NCBI GenBank assembly: GCA_015680685.1
Contig: MNCI01004113.1
Coordinates: forward strand, 693,129 to 757,128
Source of the DNA: Gnetum montanum
Lineage: Eukaryota; Streptophyta; Gnetopsida; Gnetales; Gnetaceae
Direction of reading: 5' to 3'
Length of the DNA stretch: 64,000 nucleotides
Position 1 is the stretch's first letter. The number at the start of each line of letters is the position of its first letter. Of this stretch, positions 24,473 to 36,049 are shown piece by piece. The notes under the pieces are model-generated. The model worked only from the letters and a program-made list of their open reading frames with translations. It was not told where the DNA came from and searched no databases. The position numbers and the translations under genes are program-made.

Positions 24473-24959
24473 TATGCACTTATAGATTTATAGCTCAATC
24501 TCAACCTCATTATATAATCCTAATTTGTTACAAACACTATGTATATAGTTACAATATTTTTAGCCATTCTTAAGTAACACTAAGCAGGTGGTTACCCTAA
24601 ATAATGCTTTAAATGAAGCACATTAAACAGATAGCTTAACACTTGTCCATCCAATGAGGCAAGCCTAAACATATTTTTAACCACTTTTTGATTAATCATC
24701 AACAACCTAATCCATTTAGCTATAAATTTATTAGTTTTATTTTTTCCTTTAATCCTCCATAGAAACACTAATTTCCTTCTCTAAATTACTTTTGTCCCAC
24801 TCAATGATCAAACCATCTTTTCATTAAGATTGTGTTCTACAAGAGCTTATCTCGAGCTTCCTCAATATTACCTTTCCTTCTTAATAATAAGGCCATCACA
24901 AAAAATTCTTTATATGATCATGGATTATAACTCTCAATAAATTTGACTACTAAAGCCAC

Positions 24960-25610
24960 AATTGTATTGGTATCTAACCATTACACCCATAAACTAAGCT
25001 GAATGATGAAGTCCCTATAGATCTCTTCATTCTAATCCTATCTATCCACAAGGCTCCTTGTAATAGTTCATGCCAGTTTCTTGCATTATTGTCCTTTGAA
25101 TAATTGATGTATGAGATCAGCTTCTTGTTGGTAGATTCAATTAGACCACTTCCTATGAAAAATAGTTGGAAGAGGAACAAAGTAGAACTGATTTCTCTGA
25201 TGCCCATCTTACAAACTCAATTGATTGAAAAGCTATATCATTATCAGTTACTAATGATTCCAAAAATCCAAAACAATTTAGAATGTATTGCTCAAGAAAT
25301 TTCATTACATCATAGGACATACTCTTGCTTAAAGCTTTATCTTTTTATCATTTAGTGAAATAGTTAGTAGCTATCAAGATAAATCTATGTCTTGCTTCTA
25401 ATCTCCACCTTTAAAAAGACCTATAAACTATTATTGGTTTCAGTGGAGCAATACCCTTTCTCAAAATTGACCCATGAATCTAACACTTATGGAAAATTAG
25501 AATTTTATTGTTCACATTATGATACATCATGGGCCAATAGAAATCATATCTCAACATATGTTACATCATGGTCCTAGGAGATCCATAGTAGAGGCCCTCA
25601 TGATGATGGA
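24960..25610 (-). pseudogene. T2 integrase
   Basis: On the minus strand the zinc-domain start reads FHHHEGLYYGS-like near 25,600, followed by YDFYWPMMYHNV. The core begins with RFILIATNYFT near 25,370, where the first catalytic Asp is replaced by Asn. Near 25,130 there is GLIESTNKKL, carrying the catalytic Glu, and the domain ends with FSLVYG near 24,990. The middle Asp segment is not clear, and stops and frame changes occur. The order (zinc, core, LVYG) matches Tat/Athila integrases, which catalyse insertion of the cDNA. Non-functional here. Confidence 0.7.
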
Positions 25611-25924
25611 ATTACTTAAGAATCTCTTTAATTTTCTGATTAGGCATACACTCTAATAAAATTATTATAAAAACCTTTATGTAAAGAGTTCCTTGGGTAT
25701 ATATGTACTTCCTTGATTTATATATAAAAGCTCTTTCTATTTTTTTTAGATAAAAGTTTTGGAATCTCTTAGTTGTTAAGGAATTTTACTATATCATCAT
25801 ACCAATTCTTATTTTTAAAGAAAACTAGTATTTCTTGCTTTGATTCTTTTGCCATCATCCTATCTAGTCCCATAGTCTTTATAGTCTTGCAAGTTTCTAA
25901 AGTAAAGCTAAATTGTGAGATCCT

Positions 25925-26215
25925 GATTATCTAATTGGCTCTCTTCAATCTGATTTCATTTTTAGACAAGAATTACCTTACAATTGGCTCTATGATCATA
26001 ATGTGAACTAAGGTGTTCTATATATAATACTTAAAATTTCCCAAAGCTTTAATCATGGAAAATTCTTGTTTTTCTAATTTTAAGTAATTTCTTTCAAAAT
26101 CCTTTAGCTGATAACCAAAAAATTCAATTGGCTTTTCTTTTGTTCCATCCTTTTGTGTTAGTACTACAACCAATGAGTCTTTTGATGAGAAAGCATATAG
26201 CTAGAAATATTCCTT
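25925..26215 (-). pseudogene. T2 gypsy-type RNase H
   Basis: The minus strand reads YAFSSKDSLVVVLTQKDGTK, then KPIEFFGYQLKDFERNYLKL, EKQEFSMIKAL and FKYYI, and ends near VRFLSKNEIRLKRAN with one stop. This is the RNase H that follows RT in Ty3/gypsy polyproteins, with the ExxY and EK motifs well kept. It lies directly downstream of the RT block and upstream of integrase, as expected. At least two in-frame stops interrupt it. Confidence 0.75.
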
Positions 26216-26399
26216 TAATTCTAGATTTACTAGATATGAAGCTTCTAAAATAGCTTCCTTAAGTTAATTACAAGCTTTAAGTGACTCTTTACTTTTTGTT
26301 ACTTCAATATCCTTCTCTAGCATACATAAAAGAGGCTTTGTTATTTCAATAAATCTAGGAATAACTTTCTTGATGAAATTAATCTTTTTGAAAAATAAC

Positions 26400-27010
26400 C
26401 TTTATTTTTTTTATTTGTAGTGTGTTCTATACCTTAAATGGCTTCAATTCTAGCTCTATCAATAGCTATTCCTTTTTGAAAAATAATATGCCCAAGTAAA
26501 TTGCCTAATTTTACTTGAAAAACATACTTTTTAAGATTCAAAGAAATACCAAATCTTAACATCTATAAAAAATCTACTATAAGTCAGAGATACGATCAAG
26601 CTCATGTTTTGAATACATTGTAATATCATCTAATTAAATAGCAATAAATTTTCCAAGGTCTTTGAAAGCAATATCCATAGCTCGCTAAAAATTAGCCCCT
26701 ACATTTAATAAGCCAAAGGGAATTCTCTTATATGTGTATGTTCCCCATTTGGTGATAAACCCTATCTTAAATCTTTCACCCTTGTCTACTATAATTTCAT
26801 TATAGCCTGAAAATCCATCTAAAAGTAAGTACAACTAACATCCTAATACCTTTATTAGCATTTCATCAATCCTTAGAAGAGGATATCTATCCTTAATTAA
26901 ACCTTCATTTAGATTCCTAAAATCATAGCCTTATATCTCCATTTGTTTTTCTAACTAGCACACAATTAGCTATCCAAGTTGAATATCTAACTAGATATAT
27001 TATGCCAATT
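26400..27010 (-). pseudogene. T2 reverse transcriptase
   Basis: The minus-strand reading gives TWIANCVLVRKTNGDIRL (fingers), then LDGFSGYNEI, KWGTYTYKRIPFGLLNVGA, and the catalytic box region with LDDITMYS, so the Asp-Asp pair is retained. Downstream comes VFFK-type thumb sequence and a GILF-like segment. KWGTY and IPFGL-NAGA resemble Tat-branch RTs rather than chromoviral ones. Multiple stops and one frame change between fingers and palm break the gene. Confidence 0.8.
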
Positions 27011-27406
27011 TCTAACAATTAATTTTAGCTTCTATTGTTGGCTTAAAGAACATTAAATTTTCTTAACTTCTATTTAATTATATTACAATCATTTTTCAAA
27101 GGGATTTTATGAGTCATAATATTGAATTTAAAGGTTCTTAAATGATCACATGACCAAGAAAAACTATCTATATTCTTTCTGAGAACCTACAGTAGTCATT
27201 CTTTTATGTTTGATTTAAGCCTTTTTCCAATACTGAAAAGTTTAAAGTATCTTGCACCCTTAATTAACTATTTTATAAGCTTAATCTTCAAGATTTTGAA
27301 TGTCTAATCCCTTCACTAGCTTCTATTTGAATTCTTCTTCCCATTATAATTTTGAATCAACATTTTCATGAATGTGTCCTTTGAATTCTCCTATGCTATT
27401 TAGGAA

Positions 27407-27912
27407 TCAAACTATTTGCTGATCATCTTCAAATACTTGAAACCACTCCATATTATTTGGGACTAGTGGCTCTAATTCTAACTCTATTACTATTTTATTT
27501 CTTTTAGCTATGCTTGTTAAGTCTTGGGTTGAAGCTGCTATTGCAAGCTCATCAACCATCTGGTTCTTTTCCCTTGGGATATTTTCAATTCTATATTCCA
27601 TGAAATTTTTGAGTAATCTTACTCCTGTCTATCTATAATTTTTAAGGAATGAGATCTCAATACTACACTTCCCTTCAACTTGATCACATATGAGTTTTGA
27701 GTCTCCTTTAACCACTAATTTCATAATTCCTTTTTCATATACCATTTTAAGCCTCTACATAAAGCTTCATACTCAACTCTATTATTGATATAAGGAAATT
27801 CCAACTGTATAGCTTTTGAATTTACCTAATTTTCTAGGCCAAATAGGACAAGGACAATTCCTAATCATTTTGAATTACAGGACCCATCAAAATATAGCGT
27901 CCAAAATTATTT
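27407..27912 (-). pseudogene. T2 second RNase HI domain (aRNH-type), upstream of RT
   Basis: The minus strand reads WTLYFDGSCNSK at about 27,870-27,905, LEFPYINNRVEYEALCRGL, then LVVKGDSKLICDQVEG, and finally EYRIENIPREKNQMVDELAI (27,540-27,601). The Asp (FDGS), Glu (VEYEAL), Asp (KGDS) and Asp (MVDELA) positions of the RNase H tetrad are all present. This is the RNase HI type acquired by Tat elements (often called aRNH), distinct from the gypsy RNase H at 25.9-26.2 kb. It sits between protease and RT rather than after the gypsy RNase H. A few in-frame stops and one frame change occur. The domain cleaves RNA in RNA:DNA hybrids. Confidence 0.75.
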
Positions 27913-28207
27913 TGATTGATCATCAAAATGTATAACTTGTACTTTTCTAATTGAGTCTACTCATTCAACCTCTCTCAATTCAACTCTGTTATTTTTCCCA
28001 TCTAAAGTTACATTTTTTATCACTAACTTACTATAGAAAAATCTGATTTAGTTAATCTTTCCGTAGCAACTACATATGTGAATAATCTGTAGTTATATAT
28101 CCAAAGAAGTTTTGGCATCAACTTCCACTTAATAACAAGCTATAGGAATCAGAGATATTGGCTACTTGGATAGTGACTCTACTTTTGATCCTCAGATCTA
28201 ACACCAA

Positions 28208-28555
28208 CTAAAGCATCATGTTTGGTAATTTGCCTACTATCCTAACCCTTCTTTTGTCAATTTGGATAATTTTCTTATCGAATTGTTCAGGTTTGAGCCA
28301 CAATTGTTCACATATTATGATAGGCATTAATGTAAAAGTTGCTTCTAAATTGACTAAACAAGTATGTAAATATCTACCTTTTAACTTAAGAGTCAATAAG
28401 AAAGGGAAAGCATCTCTATCAACCAGAACTTGTGTTTCATAGGAGAATTTATTATTATGAACATAATTCATGGTAACGTTAACTACTTTCTTGTTGTTAT
28501 TAATTTCCTCTAAAATTATCTTGGAACATTCATCCATTTGAGGTAGCTGATACAA
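28208..28555 (-). pseudogene. T2 aspartic protease
   Basis: A 115-codon minus-strand frame reads a protease-like core: LKGRYLHTCLVNLEATFTLM, then a hydrophobic helix and a basic KRRVRIVGKL tail. The usual active site is Leu-Val-Asp-x-Gly-Ala-(Thr/Ser); here Asp is Asn and Gly is Glu, so catalysis would be lost. Position between gag and RNase HI/RT is as expected. The ATG used is internal to the polyprotein and marks only the open stretch. Confidence 0.65.
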
Positions 28556-28639
28556 ACTAATATTGGATTTAACCTTTTTAAATTCACTATTATATTATAT
28601 ATTCCTTTAGCATAAAATCCTAGCTTTCTAAACATTTTG

Positions 28640-29997
28640 GAAATAGGATCTTGATGAACTGCTTCACTAGGTTGAGATTTCTTCTTTCAATTTTGTCCTT
28701 CTTCAAAAGCCTTGCATTTTTAAATAGGTTTGGGTACTGTATTTGGTGGCTTGGACATGGTAAGTTTCTCTCTTATACTCCTAAGTTCATATCTTTGCTC
28801 CTTATTGTTATTCAATTTATCACTACAAGAGTATCTTGACTCTATAATCGTGAGATGTCTTATTGCTAGATGATCTTTCTATGTAATGTGTTCCTACACA
28901 TGAAAATTCTTTATACTCTTCTTCAAATTCTATTAGATTGGAATGAACTAAAGATTCACTTGATTCGATTTCTTTAAATTCTGCTTAAATATTTAACTTT
29001 TTGAATTTTTTATCTTCCTTGATTTTCATTGTTGACATAGCTTTTCTAACTTAATAATCTTGTTTAACATTTCTATTAAAAGTTTATATTTATTAGATTC
29101 TTTATTTCAAAATTCTATAGAACCAGTGATTGTAGGTAATATTTTGGGTTAAGTTAAACTTTGGAGTGGGAATATTTCTTTTTGAGGTTCCCTTATAGAA
29201 GGATATGTATTTTTAGGAATTAGATTCAATTACTTTTCTAATTCTATAGACTCACTATAAAGGTCTGCTAAAGCATTGACATTTGGAACCCTGTGCAACC
29301 AAATTGAGATTTTGGGATCTATAGCATTTAGATAAGTATAACTTAAAACTTCATTTCTTGGATGAAACTAGTTTTATAATAAACCAGAAACTCTCTAAAA
29401 CTTAATGTTAAATTCTCTTACTAATTTCCTATTTCCCTTCTTCATTGGAACTAAGCCATTGTATAACTAATGTTACTTGATTTGATTACTAAACTAGGCT
29501 ATGAAAAAGGTTTCCATGTCTTCCCAGCTAGTGATACTATTATTTGGTAGGTTTGAATATCAAATTTGAGCCATGTCCCTAAGTTACCCATGAGAAACCT
29601 ACATGCTTGATATGGATGTTGAATATTTGCATGGACGAGGGCTAGTTTGAATAGGTGTAAATACTCTTCTGCTAAATAAGCTTTCCTAGGAATGTATGGA
29701 TCTAGCAAGTACTTCTAGGCTACTTTAGGAATATCATTATAAGCATTAAATGTCAAAGGTCTGGTTAGTTGGAATGTCTAACTAGAGGTAAATTAGCCAT
29801 TATTTGTAAACTCTAAGTTCTAATTCTTAATTTAGCTTTTCTTTTAAAGGACAAACCTTTAACTAATGATGTTGTGCTAGTCTGTTGTGTCTTAATTACA
29901 CTATTTGGATTTATATTTTTAGTATCTTGTGAAGTAATTTTAGTATTAAATTTATATTTATGCATTGGATTTTTTAAATCTTCCTATTTATTATGGG
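28640..29997 (-). pseudogene. T2 gag remnant
   Basis: The clearest part is a minus-strand frame at 29,499-29,708 beginning LDPYIPRKAYLAEEYLHLFK and reading on through FLMGNLGTWLKF and SLAGKTWKPFS, which fits the gypsy gag core (short helix, W-F and SW-x-L steps). Further down, around 29,230-29,350, LSYTYLNAIDPKISIWLH and an ALADLYSESIELEK helix fit the gag C-terminal lobe. No zinc knuckle was found. Frames are repeatedly interrupted. The start is about 120 bases from the primer site once T3 is discounted, a short leader. Confidence 0.5.
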
Positions 29998-30019
29998 AAT
30001 TATTCATGAGCTAAAATTA

Positions 30020-30024
30020 CTAGC
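30020..30024. repeat. T3 target-site duplication, left copy (CTAGC)
   Basis: It is identical to 39,937-39,941. Confidence 0.9.
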
Positions 30025-30841
30025 TGATGACCCGCGATATCGTGTTCGCAATATTGGATCCTGCCAAGTGATATCAAACATTTGATATTAGGACCTGTCT
30101 CATTGCTTATAAATAGGAGGTGGGCACAATTGGTTTGGCAGTTAGTTCTTAGTTCCTTGCCTGAACTCTTGCAATTTCTCCCTCTCAAAGTTAGAATTAT
30201 TTCTAAGTGCGCATAGTAGGATTCATAAAGCAAACATATCTTTATTCGAGCATTGTGTACTTGAGCACACCTTATGTTCAGAAATAAAGACAAACTTTGT
30301 GATAAACCTTGCAGCATTCAGAATAGCTTATCTGTCACCCTTAATGCTATTTACAGTCCTTTAATTCTTTCATTAGTTAATTAATGTTGCTTTTATCGAT
30401 TCGTTAATTTTCACAAGTAAGCACACTCAGTACGACCACTTTGAGCATGCATGGAACACTTGGTAACCTAGTAACGATTAGTGTTTGGTAATCCCAGGAA
30501 TGTTACATTGGTTCAAGATGTGTACAAAAAGTGGGAGCGGATGCTGGTGTTAGGACTAGTTAGGACCTAGCTGGTTAGTTAATTTAAATTAGTTATTCAA
30601 TTAATTCACTTCTTCCTTCTTTACCACTAGGACATAAAACATAAAAAGCATAAAAATCATATACCTCAAGTTTACTTAACCATAGAATCATGCCATACAA
30701 GTAAGCTTGGGAAGAAAACGATCACCTAACCCATCCTTGTTCTGTAAAGGTGCAATAGCACTTAGTTCTTGGAGTTCGACTGGATCATGCGTAATGCTCA
30801 TATTCATATGGTTGAGCGTAGGGGTACCTCATCGCTCATCA
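30025..30841 (+). repeat. T3 5' LTR
   Basis: It begins TGATGA and ends TCATCA, with TATAAATAGG at 30,108-30,117. Upstream of the TATA box are GATATC-type motifs and an inverted repeat (TGATATCAAA ... TTTGATATTA, 30,070-30,090). It aligns to 39,096-39,936; on a 207-base stretch by eye about 28 positions differ. Confidence 0.95.
30108..30117 (+). promoter_or_regulatory. T3 LTR TATA box
   Basis: TATAAATAGG, also present in the 3' LTR as TATAAATA at 39,203-39,210. Confidence 0.75.
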
Positions 30842-30842
30842 T

Positions 30843-30860
30843 TGGCATCGTTGCTGGGGA
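30843..30860 (+). other. T3 primer-binding site (tRNA-Asp-type)
   Basis: TGGCATCGTTGCTGGGGA, one base after the LTR. It differs at three positions from TGGCGCCGTTGCCGGGGA, the complement of the plant tRNA-Asp 3' end used by Athila/Tat-type elements. Confidence 0.85.
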
Positions 30861-30988
30861 CTTTTCTTGTTTGTGTACTAATTAGAACTTAGGAATCTTC
30901 CCATCGTTGGAACAAATCCTTAGGGTTGGTTATCTTAAAATTATTAGAAAAGAGAAGAGAAAAGTATCACACATTGAAGAATTAATCA

Positions 30989-33311
30989 TGTCTCCTTCTT
31001 CTTATGAGAGAGTGTTTCACTACCTAGGTTTGACACAATGAACAATCGGAGGTGTAGTACACATGATGATCCTCCAGTGCCCCAACAATTTCATGTGGTA
31101 TATGTTCATCCCAATGAGTATATACCAAACTTTACCTTTATCCTCCACTAGGATGAACAATTGCGTTGGCGTGAGTTTAAGGTAACATAGTGTTACCTCT
31201 TGATCATTCAATCCCAAGCATGCTTCTTTATGCTGTCACACAAATTGGTATGTAGCACTTACAGGCAAAGTATGTTGTGCATGAACACAACTCGAGAGAG
31301 TATCGACCCATGGAGGCACAATGTCAAAGGGACTTACAATAGGAGAGACATCATAAATCTATGAAGGGGAAGTGGTCTCAGAACGTTCTGTATGTCCTAG
31401 GAAAAAATGAGGGTGGTGAACCTACCTCAGGAGGTCTTCCACAAAATGATGTTCCTCCCATTGACTTCAGTCAAGGGGTTGTGTATCAGAATCTTCACTC
31501 AACTATCCATAACCCAAATTCTAGTACCAATGGACACAAAGGATTCAAGAAAGGAACACAAACACATGAAAAAGATGGACATTCTAATCATAACCGCGAT
31601 TGAGGCCATGGCCATTGAAGAGAAGGTAGCAAGCACCATCATGGTGATGGTCCTCCTTCCTCTTCACCTTCATCATCTCCTTCCCCCTCTCCTTTAGGAT
31701 CAGAATGCAATCATAGAGGGAAAGACCTTGAGGATAATGGTAGGAAAAATAGGAATAATAGAAAAAATAGTTGAGAAAGGGGATGAGGGAATTCTAGAGA
31801 AACACACCGGGAAAGGAGGGAGAGTAGGGAACAACATAGGCATCATAGATGCTATAGACAACATGACCACGATGAACCCCTACTCACTACTTGAAGTATG
31901 CTAGATATAACTAAGGCTGTTAAAATCCCAACAAAGCATCAAAAAGATAGCAGGATCAAAAGATTAGACATGAACAATAACCCATGATTTGAAGGGGGAT
32001 ACAACGATGATCCTCAAAATCATTTGCAAGAATTTCACGATGCATGTGTCTTGCAAAACATAGAAAATGAGTGGAAAAAAATCAATTTTCTTCCATGGAC
32101 ACTGATCAATGAAGTGAAAAGCTGGTACTAGTCCTTAGAATCGAAATCCATTCACCGATGGAGTACCATGTTAGAACTGTTGAATGATAAGTATCAAACG
32201 TACTCTCGAGTGTCCAACCTGTGAAAGCAAATCCAAGGATGGAAACACGGAGGACACAAACCCTTGGATGCTACCATGGTATAATATTATGCATTATTAC
32301 ATTGTTACCCTGGCCATGGTTATTCGTAGAGGGAACAACTATGCCATCTTGTAGATGGACTTAGGCATGAAACATGAAGAACCCTTGGGACTTATGCCCA
32401 AGGAAGACTATCCAAGATTAGATCCCATCAAGTACAAAGATTGTTAGAGCAAGTTGCCAAGGAGAAAGGAGAGTTAAGGAAAAGAGAGAGTGTGGAGGAA
32501 TATAACAAAGATACTTCCCTCCGAAAGAAGAGAGGTATATTTTGTAAGGATGAAGAAGAGTCACCACTTGAAGAGATGGTGAATAGGAAAACTTTTCCTG
32601 TTCAAAAACTTGCATTAGAAGTATCAAAAAAGGTGGACCAAATGTGGGACTCCCTAGATAATAAATTTCAAACTGTTCTCAAAATAGTAAAGGAGTCTAG
32701 GGAACCAGGTAGTGACCAAGAAAGGAGAAAAAAGAAAGAAGCTGAATATGCACATAACAAAGGTAAGGGCAAAGCTATCATCATTGAAGAGGTTGTGGAT
32801 TTGGATATAGAAAATGATGGTGAATGTGAGATATGTCAATATGACCATCCTAAGGGATGTTGCCCAGTAATCTCACATCTGTAGGAGTTTGGGGTGTACA
32901 CACTAAACCCACAATTAAACAGATAGCAAACACCCCAAAGGTTACCTTATTATCAAGGTAGCCCAAGATAGTTCCACCAACCCTTGACGTATTATCCAAG
33001 TGGAACTCCACCACAACCAAATGAATAGTATCAACAATGGAAACACCCACAATCATGGGGAATGCCACCACCATGTCAATAGAACCCTTACTATCAAGCT
33101 GACCTGTATGGATACTATGTGCAGTGCCCAATCTCTCCATGTGACTCTAGTAGTCACATTACTCCTTAATCTTACTACCCAGTACTATAGAACTCCTTCT
33201 CCTAGAGGAGAGGTTTCACAAACGCACTATCCTTCTCATCCAACTGCACCGCTTCCACCCTTAGCTCCATTACCACTTGCTCCAGCTATGCAGGGTGAGC
33301 TCCCTGCCTAG
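30989..33311 (+). pseudogene. T3 gag
   Basis: A possible start is the ATG at 30,989. The core at about 31,900-32,270 reads FEGGYNDDPQNHLQEFHDAC, then a Trp-Lys-Lys and SKSIHRWSTM segment, closely similar to the T4 gag at 48.9-49.0 kb. A long charged frame follows at 32,441-32,884 with Lys/Glu-rich coils, ending in a zinc-binding-like CEICQYDHPKGCC (32,825-32,863; Cys-x2-Cys-x3-His-x3-Cys). A Pro/Tyr/His-rich spacer runs to about 33,311. Gag forms the virus-like particle and binds element RNA. Several stops and frame changes separate these parts. Confidence 0.75.
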
Positions 33312-33419
33312 TCATAGTAATGTAACACTACAAGGGCTATCAACCCTCAACCTACTGTTGGTTTAGATAATTGCATAAAGAAGAGACCTTTCTTTAGAAC
33401 CAACAGTCCAACTAAGTCC

Positions 33420-34007
33420 TTGCAACCACAAGTGGCAAATTCTCCAAATGCTTCACCACCATTCAAATCTTTAGAGCTTCCTTCGAATCAAAGATTGCAC
33501 ATAACGCACATGGTCATGTTAACTTATGGAATTACCGATTGGATTAAAGTTGGGCATCTTCCTAGGAAATTCTTTGATCCTAGAAGTCCTCTTATATATT
33601 TGCAAATCATTGGGAATGAACCTTGCAAGGCTCTTTTGGATTCAAGTTCTGGTGTTAACTTAATCTCTCAAGAAATGTACAAAGCCTAGAACCTACCTCC
33701 ACTAAAAAAGAGTAACATACATTTAGAGTTGGCTGACTAGTCCATCACTGTCCCATTAGGACTAGTAGAGGAGATTGTCACTATTTGTCGGTGGTCGTAT
33801 GTAATTGATTTGCTAGTGATTCAAGTCAACAACTGTAAGGGGGGCTTCCCAATCATAATGGGAAGAGCATGGCTAAGAAAAATTGACGCGCACCTAGGAA
33901 TACATGATCCTTCCCTAGAAATATCAAAGGAAAATACATTTGGAGAGATCAAGAAGAAGAAATTTTCATGCATTGCATACAGTGACATAGGATGTAATTA
34001 CGTGTAG
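33420..34007 (+). pseudogene. T3 aspartic protease
   Basis: Two plus-strand open stretches make up the domain. The first (33,420-33,689) ends with NEPCKALLDSSSGVNLISQE, where the active-site Asp is followed by Ser-Ser rather than Leu/Thr-Gly. The second (33,810-34,007) holds GGFPIIMGRAWLRKIDAHLG, the GRxWL element of the C-terminal half. A stop (TAG near 33,687) and a gap of about 120 bases with another stop divide them. It would process the gag-pol polyprotein in an active element. Confidence 0.75.
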
Positions 34008-34268
34008 AAGTATTAGTTTGTACAATGTTCAACATTGCCTACATGCAACCAGTGTGCACCAATAACTAACATACAAAAATGCCTATATGCAGAAACCACA
34101 AGATAGAAAGGCACCCAATGGCTGATAGCTAACCAAGAGAACAATTCAACTATATGCATGGAACAAACTGAAAGCTGAACTTGCACCTACATTGATAGCA
34201 TAGATACATTAGAGCAAGTCCATTGCCAACTTCCAAGTCCTAACATCAAAAATATCAACTGAGGGAAG

Positions 34269-35210
34269 TTGAAAATCCCTAATGAGTTCAAGAAAAATCC
34301 CCTTGAGTTAAAACCATTGCCCACTGGTATGGGTTATAGATTTCTCAAAAATGGAAAATTGGTAATCATTAATGCTAAGCTCGCTCCTCAACAAAAAGAA
34401 AGACTGTTGAAAATGGTAAACAAATGGCTGAAAGCCTTTGCATGGTCATATCTCAAATTAACCAAAATAGATCCTAGGATATGCCAACATAGAATTTACA
34501 CTGACCCCTCCATGAAACCTCGATGACAACTGTAGAGGCAACTAAACCCAAAGCTTAAGCAAGTGGTTAAAAAAGAAATTGAACAACTTCTAAAAGTTGG
34601 GTTCATCTATTCCATTGTTGATAGTGAATGGGTTAGTCCATTAGCCATTGTGCCCAAAAAGAGAGGTAAATGGAGGGTGTGTATAGACTTTAGGTTACTC
34701 AACATGGCAACATTTAAAGACCACTTCCCATTGCCATTCATCGACCAAGTCTTAGTTACCATTGTAGGGCATTACTACTATAGTTTTCTAGATGGATATA
34801 GTGGATATAATCAAATTCAAATAGCACCAGAAGACTAAGCCAAGACTACGTTCACAAGTCCTTGGGGAACATTTGCATATAAGAAGATGTCATTTGGCTT
34901 GTGCAATGCCCCATCAATGTTTCAAAATTTGGTTCTAAGTATCTTTTAGTAGCAAATAGGAAATGGTGTGGAGGACTTTACGGACAATTTCTCCACCTAT
35001 GGAGTGGACTTCGAACAAGCATTGGACCAATTAGAGTAAGTACTAAAACGATGTGTAGAAATCAACTTAAGGATCAATTGGAAAAAAAGCCATTTAATGG
35101 TCTAATAAGGTGTTGTATTAGGGCACAAGATTTCACAAACAGGGATAGAAGTATATCTTAAAAAGACTAAGGTCATCCAAGGAATCACTTGGCAACCTGA
35201 AACTGTAAAA
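34269..35210 (+). pseudogene. T3 reverse transcriptase
   Basis: The N-terminal linker (34,269-34,526) leads to VKKEIEQLLKVGFIYSIVDS, VSPLAIVPKKRGKWRVCIDF, then DHFPLPFIDQVL and FLDGYSGYNQIQIAPED, where a stop intervenes. It continues with TTFTSPWGTFAYKKMSFGLC. The catalytic box, usually Tyr-Met-Asp-Asp, reads FTDNFSTYG near 34,980, so the second Asp is Asn. The thumb resumes with FEQALDQLE and GHKISQTGIEV. Loss of the Asp pair and several stops make it inactive. This is the best marker for the Athila-like assignment. Confidence 0.85.
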
Positions 35211-35800
35211 GACATCCGATCATTCCTTGGACATACTGGCTATTATAGACGCTTCATTGAGAACTTTTCAAGGATTGTGAAACCTTTGGTAGAACTAATG
35301 ATGAAGTATGTACCTTTTGAATGGACCAAGGAATGTGAGCTAGCCTTCCAAAACTTAAAACAGAAGCTTGTAGAAATGCCTATTCTACAAGCTCCTAACT
35401 GGTTCAAACCATTCCACATAATGACTAATGCATCCAACTTTGCCTTAGGAGTTGTACTTGCATAGTTAGATGACAAAAAATGTCCCTATTACATCCACTG
35501 TGCAAGTCGAAGTATCGCTAGTGCACAACTCAATTACACCACAATGGAAAAAGAGTTAATGGCTGTGGTGTTTGCACTAGAAAAATTTAGGCACTATGTA
35601 TTGGGCTATAAGATATTTGTACATACGGATCATAGTGCAATTCAGTTCCTAATGAATAAACCAATGGTGAGTCCTCACATCATATGATGGCTCATGATCT
35701 TACAAGAGTTTGATCTTATGATGATCAATCGTAAAGGCAACAAGAATGTTGTTGCTAATCATTTATCTCAATTGGGATGGGACAACAAAGAGGATGAATA
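35211..35800 (+). pseudogene. T3 RT connection and RNase H
   Basis: The frame reads VKDIRSFLGHTGYYRRFIEN, then the connection FEWTKECELAFQNLKQKL. The RNase H core starts PFHIMTNASNFALGVVLA, in which the first catalytic Asp is Asn. It continues with TTMEKELMAVVFALEKFRHY and FVHTDHSAIQFLM, holding the Glu and a later Asp. A tail with NKNVVANHLSQL follows, where the usual last Asp is Asn. In-frame stops lie at 35,464 and 35,684. RNase H would remove the RNA template during reverse transcription. Confidence 0.85.
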
Positions 35801-36049
35801 TCCAATTTTTGATCATTTCCCTAATGAACTCCTCTTTGCATGTGTGATAAACAATCGCTTACCCACTAACACAAAGTGGTATAGTAGCATTCTCACTTAT
35901 CTGCTTACACAAGAAACACCACAAGGGTTAGACATTAAAAAGAAATAATAGTTCTTCACCAAGCCAAATATTTCATGGAAATCAATGGACACCTTTATAA
36001 GGTATGTCCTGATGACTTGGATTGATGGTGTGTTCTAGATGTAGGTCAA

